From NCBI GenBank assembly GCA_916613615.1, contig OU744721.1:55252747-55316746 (forward strand): a stretch of 64,000 bases of DNA. The letters run 5' to 3'. Positions 9,797-22,610 of this stretch are shown here, piece after piece. This stretch comes from Steromphala cineraria (Eukaryota > Mollusca > Gastropoda > Trochida > Trochidae). How positions within the stretch are numbered: position 1 is the first letter of the stretch; each line of letters opens with the position of its first letter. The position numbers and the translations under genes are program-made. The notes below the pieces were generated by a model that worked only from the letters and a program-made list of their open reading frames with translations, searched no databases and was not told where the DNA came from.

Positions 9797-10850
9797 CATT
9801 AGAAAAAATATGTAAAGAGCATGATTGATGACAATATGTTTGCAAAAACACAGACAATTTGAAGCGCTAAAGCAAGTGGCTAAAGCAAGTGGTTCGATTA
9901 TGTCCTTTTGTGAGATGTTTTAGCTAAACATATTCGATCAAATTTAGGCAAGAAAAGTCGTATGTCTTCTCGCCTTTAAGTTGTTGTATGAGAGACATTC
10001 AATAAAATGTTATCTATATGAATTGTAAAAAATAATAACTGGATGTCAAAGTAATTGACAAAACATGCCATTGTGTACAAAAGCATTTTTTTTATATTGT
10101 CAAATGAACCAATATATATATATTTATCCTTTTTAGAGATGTTTAGCTAATGCTTTCAATATAATTTAGATACGAAAAGTCGAATATCCATAGCACTTTG
10201 AGTTTTTTTTAAGGATTGATTTTAACTATGAGTAAACTTAATTAACATTATACATTTGTCCTCTATTTATCATACCTGCTTCAAATTGAAAATGTTTTAA
10301 TTTGCAGAAGTATTTAACAAAATTTGAATACCTTGCATTTTTAAGTTTTTTACTTTATTCAACATATTATTTTTGTAAGAAATAAAGGTTCTTGATTGTC
10401 TCCTACATACTTTGTTTTGTCCTTGAGGTTCGTCGCAATTTCATATCAATTAAATATTGCCATTTATATAGAAATATACTATTGTAACCATCTTTGTATT
10501 CGTCCACAGTTCTCATTGCTTCCAAATATGAACTCTATCTGGGTGTTGTTTAATCTGGGTAATGTTTGCATGATGCTAAGAAGGGAGTTTATCAACTTTT
10601 GTATACGGATTCAGAAGTGTTTCTTTTTACTTTTCCATACCGTATGATTGTAATAAAGAAACAACCACTGTGGCACATTGCAGAAATATAGGAAGATAAG
10701 GGACACAACTCCGCCATACTTGTGTCCACAAGGCCTAGCACCTACACAATTCAATTTAAAAATTGCGTCATAAGATGAATCAAAAATGAAATCAAATATA
10801 TGCGCGGAATACTATTATTCCTATAGGAATAACAGGTTCTTATGAATAGT
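9797..10850. other. No recognised feature
   Basis: AT-rich, with short T and TA runs. An open frame near 10396-10647 has no motif, biased composition or splice context. No gene supported. Confidence 0.4.
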
Positions 10851-11035
10851 CACTTCTTTCTTGCATAAAATGCGGCGTTTTGGTGTAGTTACTTACACTA
10901 CAATTAAATGGTTTGATGTACACATTGCGAAAACATCAATTCATATATTGACATATTTACCTTGAACTATACATTTGTATTACCTGCTTAATAACGGTGT
11001 TAGTATCTATACTGGAACATCGCATTTTCACGCGA
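10851..11035. repeat. Inverted pair of 'CGAAACGTCGC' retroelement-tail motifs
   Basis: On the minus strand at 10851-10905 and the plus strand at 10988-11035 lie degenerate copies of a motif seen better at 39961-40020. The motif is a stem (GGTGT / ACACC), then GAAACGTCGCA, then AATAAAGAAGTTG. They face each other as an inverted pair. Related single copies are at 18405-18482 and 46308-46367. Confidence 0.45.
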
Positions 11036-11594
11036 TAAACTATTGAACTATTATCAACAAATCTTGTAATTCCCCTTCGAAACTGCGTCTTAAATGCCTC
11101 TCAGAGGAAGAAATTTTTCCTAGAGCTTTGGAAACAGGAAGATAAATCATTAACTAAAATAGATGTATCGTCATCTAATATAGCTGTAGTTAAAGGATAA
11201 AATCGTCATCACAGTTAAGTTGGGGTACAGAGACTGTTAAGGATGGAATATATTGCTATAAGACAGAAATATTGCAAATGGACTTCATCAGTCCTATTTT
11301 GCAAACATATATGATAGGACAAAAGGCGACGGCGTTTCGATCGAAATATTGATCCGTTCTCAATTATGAGGGTAAAATGCAAAATGACAATAAAAGATTC
11401 AATCTCACTAAATGATCATTGATGGTCATATCCCTAAATACCTGATATTGTGTCCCAAACCGATTTTTGTTCAGAACGTTTTGCATAACGTTAAAATAAA
11501 CGTTAAATAACCTTGCATTCATTCTAATCTCATTGAAATCATTTAATCTTACAAGAAACAGGCGTGGGACGAGTGATTGTTTCGGTCTGATTAA
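11036..11594. other. No recognised feature
   Basis: AT-rich unannotated stretch without repeats matching elsewhere in the window and without convincing coding sequence. Confidence 0.4.
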
Positions 11595-11723
11595 TTTAAC
11601 ATTTTCAGGTGAGGTGATGTGGGGTTCTCTATTGCAGACAAAGTTGCCGAGCCCCTGGTGGGGTTCGAACCACGGACATCCTTATCCGAAGCCAAACGCG
11701 CTAACCACTTCGCTATCCCGCCC
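11595..11723 (-). mobile_element. tRNA-derived SINE, 5' part
   Basis: On the minus strand: GGCGGGATAGCGAAGTGGTT (A-box-like), a tRNA-like middle, then GTGGTTCGAACCCCACC (B-box-like), followed by GGCTCGGCAACTTTGTCTGC and AATAGAGAAC. The head resembles a tRNA but the anticodon and T arms do not fold cleanly, and the tail shared with 26920-27235 identifies a SINE family rather than a tRNA gene. 3'-truncated. Confidence 0.7.
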
Positions 11724-11969
11724 CTTAACATTTTGAATATTGTTATCAACATGATAGGTTGAGGAATGCAAAAACTTCTATTTCCAACGTCATCAGAAGC
11801 TGATATCGTTTAGTTTAAATATTCTACTGTAAACACCTACATGTAAAGTTCACAGAATGGCTGTTACCTTTTTAGTGAATCACGTTATGTTCATGATTCA
11901 GTTAAAGCCTCATAAAGTCAATGTTAGGGTTTTGTTAAACATATTTGTCCTTTAGATTGATGGACCAGC

Positions 11970-12668
11970 AAAGGGTTATCACTAAACCCTTCTCGAAATT
12001 GAATTAGTGTCGAAAGCCTTTCTCGATGTGGGTGTGGCCAAAAAATTCAATTCAGATATAATAATGTAGTCAAGGACCGAGGTAAATATTTCAGCAGTCA
12101 TATTCGTCAATGCATTCTCACCCCACAGATGTAGTTCAAGTATAACATCTTGATCCAAGCTCTATTTAAATAACACTACGGTCCTGCTTTCAAACAGGTT
12201 TCCAAAATCATAGTACCACAAACCAATTAAAAACATTCAGCCAATTAAAACTCATTTCGCATGAAAATGTGGAAGTGATTATATTTTTATCAGCGTCACT
12301 GATTGGACAAAAACACCCTTATATCTGAACCCTTCTCGAAATCATAATAGTGTCCAAATAATGCAATCCAGATATAACAACAGAGTCAAAGATGAAATTT
12401 CTCCCCACAGAGGTAGTTCGAATAATACCACTTGCCTTCATTCTGGTAGATTGCAAAACGTGACGAAACATTGCACCAAAAATCAATTTTTAAAAACATC
12501 CATACAATGAAAACTCATCTCGCATGGAAATGTGGAAGTGATTACTTTTTATCAGGGTCACTGATTGCACTATAAACTTACTTCCCTTTTTGACCCCAAA
12601 ACTGGCCTTATTGGAACAGAGTATTGAATAGCATTTTATGACTTGAACTGCGTAGGTGGGGCAAGGAT
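11970..12668 (+). repeat. Two-copy tandem repeat with MITE-like ends
   Basis: Two direct units of about 300-330 bp: 11975-12300 and 12305-12570. Both contain CCCTTCTCGAAAT, a CCCCACAGANGTAGTTC block and AATGTGGAAGTGATTA, followed by a TATCAGNGTCACTGATTG block. The CCCCACAGANGTAGTTC blocks and a right end at about 12607-12668 (AACAGAGTATTGAATAGC, then GAACTGCGTAGGTGGGGCAA) are diverged forms of the 'CATTCTCTCC' MITE terminal repeat. Confidence 0.55.
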
Positions 12669-13249
12669 GTAGTCAACAAAGTGTCTCTGATCTTGTATTA
12701 GTGGTTAGATCAACATATTTTTTATTTTGTCATACAACAGCATGACCAAATATAAAACCTGTTGATCTAAATTTATTTAGATTGGAGTTTTCGGAGTTTA
12801 TTCCTTACTTAATCCCTGTTTCGTAACTTTTTTAAGGGCATTATCTTCTCAAAGTTAAGATTGTTATGGCATACTGAAATAATTAAAACACTTAACGCTT
12901 GTAATGTGACAGTGTACCTTCCCAAATACGAGGAAAGACTTGTTAAATTTGAAGATAACCCAGGACGAAAAATTTTCCGCAATAGGTTGTACAAATCTTA
13001 TTATAAATATTTCTGAAAAAATACGAAATCACCAGTTATTTGCTACTGCAAAATCTCGTGTGGTATTCCGTTAGAACCAGCAAATTTTCCCGACTTGATC
13101 AACTTGACTGCTAATCACTCAACACGATATTAATGAACACTGACACTGATTAACTACGTATTTAACACAAGCCAGCATATCGTTATTCATGAGTTGGTGA
13201 GCTTTAATGATTAACAGAAATATTTCCTATTTGCTGTTTAGTTTTTGAT

Positions 13250-13403
13250 TCCAGAATAGATTGCTATTCAACATAAAAGTTCATTGGTACATAAAACTAG
13301 ACTGATGTTCTTTGTCAACAGTATTTGTCTAGGTGACTGAAACATGTTCATTGTAAAACTTATTTGTATACAAGACTAAATTGCTGTTTAATGTAAACCT
13401 TAT
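13250..13403 (+). repeat. Degenerate 40-bp minisatellite, left block
   Basis: Units built on GACTAAATTGCTGTTCAATG, then TAAACCTTATTTGTA, about 40 bp each and strongly diverged. The same array continues at 14630-15735, so the 1.2 kb between is probably an insertion. Confidence 0.6.
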
Positions 13404-14599
13404 TGCTTGGTGCCCCAAAGGGCACCAAGTAGTATGATTTGATTTTTCCAAAAAACTTTTTTTAATTCTCTCTATATTACTCTTGATATTTTCAAAGGGA
13501 AGCCGCGCCAATCACATGTGTTGTATCCAAATCAAAAGACCAATGAACAAAGCTGTAGCAAAAAATGCATTACGTCACCATGTGGGTAATACAAAATATT
13601 TGGCACAGTAAACTGTGGAATATGATTTCGCTTTAAATGTTATATTGAAAGAGAAACAATGTTTTGTATTAAAGATGCTGATAAATGTTAACAGACTCAA
13701 TCAAAAACATCTTCATTTGAAGAAGAGTCTGCATTTGTTCCAGATAAAGCATTAATTATTTCGCATTCAATAATCGTAGAATCCACTTTTTTATAACCCA
13801 CCCGATTTTATTTTCACGCTGGGCTCGCCTTGCGAATTAAAAGTAATGTTTGTGTAAGTACGATGGTGACATCGAAATAAGCCTTGTGTTTACTTATAGG
13901 TAGATCACTTACGACCACGTGACAAGTCATACTTAACGATGTCACTAAATGTTTACGTTGAAAACATGTATTTATTATCAGAGTACTGAAATTGACCGTG
14001 CTATATTTAGAATATGACCTACATCGCTGGTTCCAAACGTTAGCTCAGCGGACCTGGGTTGAAATCCCGTCAGATCATCGGAAAGTATTGTCTTTATTAT
14101 CTGTTATACTACTGTTAATAATTAACCAGCATGACAAGGAGATATCGTTTTGGCAGTACGTTTTGCACAATTTCCTGTCATTGTCAACGCTACATGGCAA
14201 CACAGTGCTTTTACTTCAAGTAACTACATCACAATGCCACAACATCATAAACATAGTGACCTCACTATGCAATGACATCACTGTCTTGAAAATCTAGTGT
14301 TGTTGTGTTCAGAGATTTACATTTTTTTCTCTGAGATGTCAAAAAGAGTGAATTTGGATGATAAATAGATTGTCACCCTCATGTATTTTGATATGAAATA
14401 TACCAACAATCGTTGATGAATGTAAAAAATATTCATAACTTTCAGCAATTCGTGTTGATAGAAATTAATTTTGTGAAATTAACTTTGAGTAATACTTGTG
14501 TTAATATTAGTGCTGTTATCCAGTGTTGTATATTTCACTTATCCCCCGAATTGTTCGACAAATCACAATCTCCTTCATCTGCCTATGTGGCACCAAGCA
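13404..14599. other. Possible 1.2-kb insertion splitting the minisatellite
   Basis: Begins TGCTTGGTGCC (13404-13414) and ends GGCACCAAGCA (14589-14599), an 11-bp perfect inverted repeat, exactly where the 40-bp array stops and restarts. No target duplication or transposase is visible. A tRNA-like A/B-box pair (GTTAGCTCAGCGG, GGGTTGAAATCCC) lies near 14040-14072. Otherwise AT-rich without recognisable genes. Confidence 0.35.
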
Positions 14600-14629
14600 T
14601 GCCTTTTTAAAGGCTTTTCTTGTTTTTAT

Positions 14630-15735
14630 ATAACTAAAGTACTCAATTGCTGTTCAGTGAAAAACGTATATCTCTAACATGATACTGTTCAATGTAAACC
14701 CTTTTTGTATCAAAGACTATATTTCTGTTCAATGAAAACCTGTGTTCAATAAATCACTAAATTTGCAATGTAAACCATTTTAGTATACAAGTCTAATTTG
14801 CTGTTCAATTTAAACCATATTTTCCATAAAATACTAATTTGCTGTTCATGTAAACCGTATTAGTAAAAAAGACAAAATTGGTTTTCTATGTAAACCTTAT
14901 CTAAAAATAAGACTTAATTTCTGTTCAAAGGGAACCTTATATTAACAAACAACTAAATTGTTGTTTCATGTAAACCTTTTATGTATATAAGACTAAATTG
15001 CTGTTCAATGTAACCCATATTTTCATAAAAGACCAATTTGGTGTTCAATATAAACTAAATTCGTACATGTGACTAATTTGCTATTCAATGTAAAGTTGTT
15101 ATTGAAATAAGAATAAATTACTTATTCATATATACATAAAACTAAACTGTTATTCATTTAAACCTTATTTGTATATATTTAATTGATGTTCATTGTTAAC
15201 AGTATTTGTACATACGACTAAAATACTATTCAATGTAAACCTTTTTGTATAGAAGACTAAATTGCTGTTTGAGGTAAAATATATTTGTATATAAGACTAA
15301 ATTGCTGTTCAGAATGTATTAACCTTATGTCTTTATAAGATTAAAATACAATGTAAACCTTGTTTGTAGAAGAAACTGAGTTGGTGTTCTTTGTAAACTT
15401 TATTTGTATATAAGACCAAATTGCTGTTCAATAGAAATAATATTATTCACAATAGAATAAATTGCTATTCAATGTAAACCTTTTTTGTATTTAAAAGTAA
15501 CTTTATGTTCGTTGTCAACAGTAGTTGTACATAAGACTAGACTTCTGTTGAATATAAACCTTATGTTTAATGAAAGACTAAAACTTAATTTTTAGATAAG
15601 ATTAAGCTGTTGTTCAATGTAAACTTTATTTGTATAAACGGCTAAATTGGTATTCTTTGTAAACCTTATTTGTATTGTAGACTAAATTGCTCTTCAAAGT
15701 AACCTTATTTGTGTATAGAGTAAAGTTTAGCTCAA
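14630..15735 (+). repeat. Degenerate 40-bp minisatellite, right block
   Basis: More than 20 diverged units with the core ATAAGACTAAATTGCTGTTC, then AATGTAAACCTTATTTGTA, spanning about 1.1 kb. The high divergence between units suggests an old array. Confidence 0.8.
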
Positions 15736-16319
15736 CGTTATCTTAATATGTATATTATGTTCTCTGAACTTATCAACCATTTTCAGGGGAAACAATAATG
15801 TACTAATTTCTAATTTTACCAAACCCAATACACATAAACCATCCTGTATTGAAATATATATATTTCGCAATTTATTTTGATGATAAAAGCAAATTTTAAC
15901 AACAAATTAAATTTATATTTGATGTATTCTATTACAGTATAAGTCATCACGGAATAAAGTTAACGCTTGACAGTTTAAAGAAAATAACATTAATAAACAT
16001 CTTTTAAAGACACATTATCAACGAAACTGGATCTTTATTATGCATATTTATAGGTAAAATGAACGAAACATTATTTACTTTGTGAAACACTAATTGGTCT
16101 AAAGACCATTTTCCTTACCATATAGACCAACATTTTACCTTCAAATAGAAAGCTTGTCTGGGTTTAGCCTCTTGAATAACACTTATGACCACTTAACGTA
16201 AACTGACCATTTAATGTTCTTTGGTTATGTCTTCCCTATCGTAATGTATTATAAAAAGTGAGATGCGATATTCTATCCGTGAAATAAACTCTCTATGCGG
16301 TATATACATATATGAAAAG
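15736..16319. other. No recognised feature
   Basis: AT-rich sequence without repeats or coding signal. Confidence 0.4.
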
Positions 16320-16500
16320 TTTGAGTGGCATTCTATAAAGTGGAAGTACAAGGAAGACAAAGGAAATTCTATGAAGAACTTCTTATATTGACTGTACCGG
16401 CGTTTCAGTATAGATCCTTAGATATAATGTTTTAAATCATAGATTATCCACATAATTTCCTTTGTCTTCCTTATACATAATTGAGATGGCAAATTAACAT
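16320..16500. repeat. Fold-back sequence
   Basis: AAGGAAGACAAAGGAAATT (16350-16368) recurs in perfect inverted orientation at 16454-16472, with weaker matching on both sides. Probably a small palindromic MITE; no target duplication seen. Confidence 0.5.
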
Positions 16501-16643
16501 TCACCTTATGTTTGAACACAGAACTATCTTAATCTTTAGACAAGAGAATAAAAGTAAGATAAATGTCACATAGATTTACGTTTTACGTATACTGCATTTC
16601 GATGTCAGAATATTCTATGTAAATTTTCGAGCACAAGTGAAAT

Positions 16644-17044
16644 CATCCTGCTACATCAGCGTATATGTCTCCGCGTTAGGCTACAATCTATCCCCTGATA
16701 TCCTCCTATGGTATTCAGCCGATTCGCTGACGGGTGGTTACTCAGTGCTATTTATAGCCTGTCTGTTTTCAGTCAAACTATTTCGAACTTCATACACTGT
16801 TGTCTAGTGATGTCGCTCGTGGAAATCTAAGAGAGCCCGATTCGGAGCTTAGCGGGAGCCTGCAATGAGAATCAGATTTATTATCTAATAGCATTCCTAT
16901 TGGTTAGCCAATAAATCAGTTTGCCGCTATCGCTGAAAGGGCATCATTTGATTGGCTTTGGCGATACGACAGAATACCATAGCAGGATATCAGGGGATAG
17001 GTTGTAGCATAACGCGGAGACATATACGCTAATGTAGCAGGATT
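16644..17044 (+). mobile_element. Mutator-like MITE 1 (9-bp TSD)
   Basis: 401-bp palindromic element with ends CATCCTGCTACATCAGCGTA and its complement, and inverted repeats of about 65 bp (including TATGTCTCCGCGTTA and TATCCCCTGATATCCT). It is flanked by a perfect 9-bp duplication AAGTGAAAT (16635-16643, 17045-17053). Long inverted repeats with a 9-bp duplication fit Mutator-like elements. Non-coding. Confidence 0.75.
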
Positions 17045-17561
17045 AAGTGAAATTAGATAATTTCACATACCTTGTAGATGTATATTTTTAAGTAAAACAA
17101 GATATAATCCTTGTGTCCCACTTTTCTATATTTAGAAACTATTTTGTATCGGGACTCTCCTGCTATGCCAAGATATCAAGGGACGTAGATACTCCAATCA
17201 CCCGCTTATAACATATTGCTTTTCTAGTTGGTAGACATGATTCCAATACCGACTATTGACTACTTAATAGTATGTGTATGATGAGGGAAAATAAAATTCT
17301 GAAAACCTAACAAAATAATTGATGCTAAATAAATGCATTTTTTTATAAGAAGGCGTCTTAGGGCTCCAGATAATAATTTTGACTCATGCGTATTTCACTC
17401 ATTAAATTTTAGACTGAGGAGTAGAATAGCACTTAAAAGAAATGAGTTGTATTTTACTCATCACATTTTTAAATTGAGATGCTTAAAAATTACTGCCGAT
17501 AAAGGGTCATCAAGTAAAGCACGTGTATCCTTAACCTGCTTTACTGATGACAGGAACAACA

Positions 17562-17632
17562 TAATTTTATCCTGCGTATATGTCTCCGCAGTATGCTCCA
17601 ACCTATCCCCTGATATCCTACAATCATATTAA
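17562..17632 (+). mobile_element. Solo terminal repeat of Mutator-like MITE 1
   Basis: ATCCTGCGTATATGTCTCCG, then CCAACCTATCCCCTGATATC, is a diverged single end of the element at 16644-17044. No partner end is found nearby. Confidence 0.65.
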
Positions 17633-17872
17633 TTCGTATCGCTTTTGTGAAATTTATTGTGAAAATCATAATTTCGTGTTATTATTGAAACTTCATTCTA
17701 TCCACACACCAAATTTGATTGGTTTGGGATGACTATTAAAAATGACCTTTTTCGAATCATTGAAGATATGACTGATAATTTTTGTGGGATGTGCATATAT
17801 CCCTAAGGGCCTTCTTGCAAAAGCAAAGTAATGCTTTTTTCTAACATCTCAACCTTAATAACCAAAGCTTGT

Positions 17873-18570
17873 TATACGTTATTATTATATGATCAGCGAT
17901 GAAATACTAGGTTTTATCAGTGAAATAAACTGTCTATCAGGCAACAGTTACGATATATTATATTTTCACTGTGACCAGTGACGATATATAATATCGTCAC
18001 TGGTCAGGTGCCGGAACTAGTTTCAGCCATGTGAACAAAAGGGGGGAAATTTCCAGTTTTAAAGTCATCTTAATTCCATATTTCATTAAAAATCATAAAA
18101 TAAATAGAATACTTAATGTAGTTTACCAAATACCAGGTTAATTTCATCTCGTGGCATGGGTAAAGTTGATATTTCAACTTGACCAATGACTTCTTTGAGT
18201 GGCATTTTAGAAGTTGAAGGTCATCACTCAATCCCAATCAACTATGTAAACATTCCCCTCCTACCTGGCTGACTTCCATGTTAATCCCATATGTAATATC
18301 TTTGTTATGTTATTGTTACATTTGCTTAATTAAGTATTGTTTTCATTGTCAAGTAACTCATCTCATTCCTTACTTTATATATATACCTCATGTGCTCTGT
18401 CTTTTATTCATGCTTGAAAACGATACAAGAATCTGTATCGAAACGTCGCACCCTATGAATAAAGAAGTTGTCATCCATAAATAGCGTCCTTATTTGACCA
18501 ATGACACTCGATGAAATAAACCTGGTATTTGGAAAACAACATTAAGTATCCTCTATTTATTACGCACTAG
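17873..18570. mobile_element. Fold-back element with nested insertion
   Basis: Outer arms at about 18100-18155 and 18500-18560 are inverted copies (AAATACCAGGTTAATTTCAT versus ATGAAATAAACCTGGTATTT). The left part (GATCAGCGATGAAATACTAG onward) recurs at 30105-30415. It contains a 33-bp near-perfect hairpin (GACCAGTGACGATAT / ATCGTCACTGGTC, 17973-18005). The interior at 18160-18495 includes the retroelement-tail motif at 18405. Confidence 0.55.
18405..18482 (+). repeat. 'CGAAACGTCGC' retroelement-tail motif
   Basis: A stem-loop (GATACA-loop-TGTATC) followed by GAAACGTCGCACCC and AATAAAGAAGTTG. The layout resembles 3' tails of Penelope-like elements, some of which carry hammerhead ribozymes. 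The CUGAUGA box is not intact here (CTTGAAAAC), so no ribozyme is claimed. Confidence 0.45.
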
Positions 18571-21500
18571 AGAGCCATTGATCGAATGACTATTGGCTAA
18601 TCTGCAGACACTTCACTGGAACACTAGTTCGATGGTGATGAGTCTGTTGAAGCGTATATCCAAGAAATGTTATTCGCGAAATGAAATGGTAAACATGATA
18701 TTTTATTCACTCAATCGGTACTAGATAGATGAACCGTTACCACACACCTCAACAACATGAGATACTATCTGTTATTACAACGTCAAAATTGACTCATTAT
18801 TGCTGACTACTCGAGTGATATGTGAAACATTGTCAGATGTCATACAGATATAGTAGCTAGGCGTGATAGTTATTTCTCTTAGTCGGTTATAGGTGGATGT
18901 AGTGGAATCATTATTACACTCCAGAAGGTCTGAATTGATTTGTGTCACAACGACTTACAAATGAAAGAAAACCTTTACACACTTTCTCTAGCTTATTGTG
19001 CCCCACTGACATTTGAGTATCTTTCATGAAATTGTAATTGGTGCGTGCCAATAGGACATATATTCCGATTTGATTTCCAAATGAAATCTACAATATGAAA
19101 TACCCTTTGGCCGACATACACGATTTCTATCTTCTGAAACTTTTCTTGAAACGGAAATGAAACTACTCTTTCGGGCATGGCCCTAGCAAACCCTCTGGGT
19201 GACAGGATGGCCAAATCTATTATTTAATGATCCCCATATATCAAAGTAAGATTTAAACATTTTAAGGATTTTTTTCTGAAGAATAATTTGATAATAGCTT
19301 TTAAGGGCATATGGCCCCTAGAACCCTCCTTAGGGAACTACCAGTCATCAACATAACAATTTATGACCTCTTTTGTAAAGGTAAGCGTATAAAAGGTTCC
19401 AACCTTTACGGGCTTTTGTTCTAGGTGATAAGTAGCAGGCCTAATCATATAAGTTTGTATGTAGAATCATTCACCACACGTTTTAGCTAAAACCTTTCTC
19501 CATAACGTTTTTACGGAACAAATACACATAACTTATACCTATCCTACTCTTACCATGGGGGAAGTAGTTTGACATGTATTTATGAAGGTCAAGGTCACGA
19601 GTTTGAAATCGGTGAAAAAATAAATATTAAAAAAAAAAACCCGTCAAATGTCAATGATAACAGTTAACACTTTATAAATACACGATTGTTACATCAAATA
19701 AAAAGTTATCATCAGCTGTGTGAACTTGACGATCATTTCTACCTTCGCTAAATTTTTATATTCTGAAATGAGATGTCAAAGTGCATCCAAAGATATTTTT
19801 TTGGCATGTTCACATTCAAGGTCAAAGGTCAAGGTCATAAGATCTGAATTTCTCACATTTAGTTTATGCCCAGTTTATGTTTGCTGTTGAGAAGGGCGAA
19901 AAGGGGAAGGTGAAACCCTTTATGTCGGAACGTCCAAAAGAGTCCGAAAAAATCGAAAGGGTTCAATTGTCAATTTCTATAGTCATTTTGGTGTATTTTC
20001 CAGAGAAAAACCTCCCACATACCATATTTGAAATTATCACGTTTTAGTTTTCTAATTATTTTTCTAATTCATATATTTGAAGTCATTGGCACATTCATAT
20101 TCATTTGAACAAAGGAAAGTATTTCATAGCAAGCTTACAACGTAATTCAATCAGCGACTTCACGCCTCTCTGTGAAAAAGCGTGCAAACCATGCTTGTGT
20201 TGATTTCTCTAGTGTCAATCACGTCACATGTGCTCATATGGTCTTCTCCTTGCCTGCGTACAGAAAGGTTCAGGTTGGTACTCGAAATATTTTATGTCGA
20301 TAAAGGTAATACAACTTTGATTTATTCATCATATCATTACCTCCTATGGTTTCTATAAGAGATTTCGATCATCTTAAAGTCACTTAACCATATATTTTTT
20401 AAATCAAAATCTTTTCGGAACATATGGGGACGTATGCATTCACTTTATCTTTATGTCGACTCAAAAAATCTATGTAACAAGCAGGCGAAGTCATTATGTG
20501 TTTTTGCAAATCTTAGGAGTCAGTCGTCCAAACAAACAACCAGGAAAGAGCGCAATTGTTTGAAAAGGCTAAAGTAGGTTTGAGTGCAGTTTTTTAATAC
20601 ATTGTAATCACGTTGGCATTTTATTTCTAAGGTATATTTGTAAGTTGCAACCTAAATGATTTCAATTTGTATTTCTGTTATGCGTTTTGCTGTTACATTT
20701 ACCATAACGTTTGCCATTTTTGGTGTCCAAGATTTTGTACTAATAAAGAATGTCGCCGATATCGTAGTTCATGCAAAATTTTATGCAATGTTGCCAAATT
20801 TCCTGCCTTTATGATTCAAGTTATTACTTGTTTACACTGTTTTGATATAATTGTTGTGACTGTTTTCAGTAACAAGCAGAGTTAAAAGGATTTTTTCGCT
20901 GTTTTAAGCACAACCCAATTTTTGCTGCAATCCAATTTGCTCTTGTGACTGTTTGTCGATTGTTTGATTATATTATAGTAAGACCATGAGACCCTGTTGT
21001 CTAATCGTTTACATGCTTATACTACGAACTTTACGATGACTATTACCAATTAAAACGGTTGAACGAATCGTGAAAGGTCTTAGACCATGACACCAAATAT
21101 ATTTCATCAAATGGAAAAACAATTCACATTTACAACCAAAGTTACATGTATGCTACATATTGTTTTTCAACCCCACCCCCATTTCATGCTGAAAACAAGG
21201 GTCAATGAAATTGTTTGCACCGCCCTAACGCGATGAAGTCGAGCCTTAATTAGGTGTTTGTCTTCAAGAGTGTCATATCCATTTCCCCCAAACAATTTAA
21301 ACCCGGAGTGGTAATAACGTAAGCCAAACGGCATGTTTACCAATTCGGTTCCTTTTTGGAAATAAATATGTTTAAACCAACAATTTAATCACAAAAACCA
21401 CTACGGTGATTAAGTTTCTCTCAATTGTAATTTTAGCCCCTTTTGGGTTGTGGAAGGAATTATTTTGTGACTACCAAGTCTGTGCAACACCACGAAATGG

Positions 21501-21865
21501 ATCTATGAAATTGTCAGGAAGAAATATACATTTGACCCTTAACGTTTTTTTAGTAGTATATTTTTGGGTGGTTTAAGTTGAAATGGAACTTATTATTTCG
21601 ACTGACTTTGTTTTCTGTATTAATCCTTAGATATTCTGATATATTTGATACAGGTGAGATATGTAATCTTCCGATGACTTGACTGTGACTGTCACAAAGG
21701 TAATTATATCAAGATATATCCACAGCAGTAGTGATAATCGCACACCAAAATCCCTTCACCCCTGGCATGTGTATTCCGTGCTGTCATTTGTGCAAGGAAA
21801 ATTGAAACATTTCGAAGAACCCGGATTTCAGGAAAATTTTCTTTTCATTTACAGACTCGAATGCC
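18571..21865. other. Long unannotated stretch
   Basis: AT-rich, no convincing exon. Small open frames (for example 18993-19214 minus, 20667-20885 plus) lack homology or matching splice sites. The only items of note are the nuclear-receptor-like half-site cluster at 19818 and a weak repeat at 21866-21915. Confidence 0.4.
19816..19837 (+). promoter_or_regulatory. AGGTCA half-site cluster (DR1-like)
   Basis: Contains AGGTCAAAGGTCAAGGTCA, three AGGTCA half-sites with spacings of 1 and 0. A DR1 is the recognition arrangement for RXR/HNF4-type receptors, and TCAAGGTCA that for monomeric receptors. A weaker AAGGTCAAGGTCA lies near 19585. It may equally be a repeat remnant. Confidence 0.25.
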
Positions 21866-21915
21866 AACGCCCAGTGAACTCCCGCTGCTAATGGTTGAAA
21901 TATTACCCAAATGTT
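21866..21915 (+). repeat. Dispersed repeat fragment
   Basis: CGCTGCTAATGGTTGAAATA, then TTACCCAAATG, is a diverged copy of the GCCGCTAATGGCTGCAATAT repeat found at 27855-27925 and 33593-33655. Confidence 0.4.
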
Positions 21916-22289
21916 GTTCAACTTACTCAAGTCAACTCTGATTAAAAAGAATTTGACCACTAATGCTACAAATTGACGGAAAAAAATCAACCTAAATGCA
22001 TCTTCATAGGAAGCTGGACATCCTTGACAGGTCTTGTTAACATGTCCCATGTTTAGGAAAGGTTTGAGTGATCAAATACCGAGAGTGAAACGGATAATAT
22101 TGAGGCTAGGTTAACTTGTTGAAGATTGTAAGCTAAATATCATTGCTGAAGAAAATGGTTACATTTCCGTATTTTTAATTACATAAAAATGGTTTCTAGC
22201 TAAAATGTTTATTTCCTTTGATTCATTCATGATCATATGATTTATGTATACTCACGTTCTACTATTATGACATTAATATTTTAGAAATT

Positions 22290-22610
22290 TACTAGGACAA
22301 CACCAGATGGAGGATCCTTACACTCTAGAGCAACAAGGAGCGATGTTATAGAATCTAGGTTTATCAAGGAGTGTAGGTTTACTGAAAAGTAAGATGTGTT
22401 AGAAGTTGCAATTGTAATTTAATTATTTCAATGCATGCATCATTAAGTCAAGAGTCTAGAGCAACGCAGGAGCAGAGCCTGACACTTCAGCACCTCGAGG
22501 GTTTAGCCAGGAAACAGATCTCTGCAACCTAAGGAGTGTAGGTAGACTAAAGGGTAAGATTGAAACATGTCAAATAATAAAATTCATGCAATAATGGTTA
22601 ATGAAATACA
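22290..22610 (+). repeat. Diverged leader of the GCTAGGGCAACGCCAG array
   Basis: Two loose longer-period units containing TTATCAAGGAGTGTAGGTTT, then AAAAGTAAGATG, mixed with early AGAGCAACG motifs. A third such segment lies inside the array (22835-22880). Suggests the minisatellite grew inside an older, longer repeat. Confidence 0.45.

Noticed and set aside
11640..11722. tRNA gene on the minus strand
   Set aside because: Has A/B-box-like motifs but the arms do not pair properly, and the downstream sequence is shared with the SINE at 26920.
14028..14080. tRNA-like or SINE head (TTAGCTCAGCGG ... GGGTTGAAATCCC)
   Set aside because: Boxes are too close together and no shared SINE body follows.
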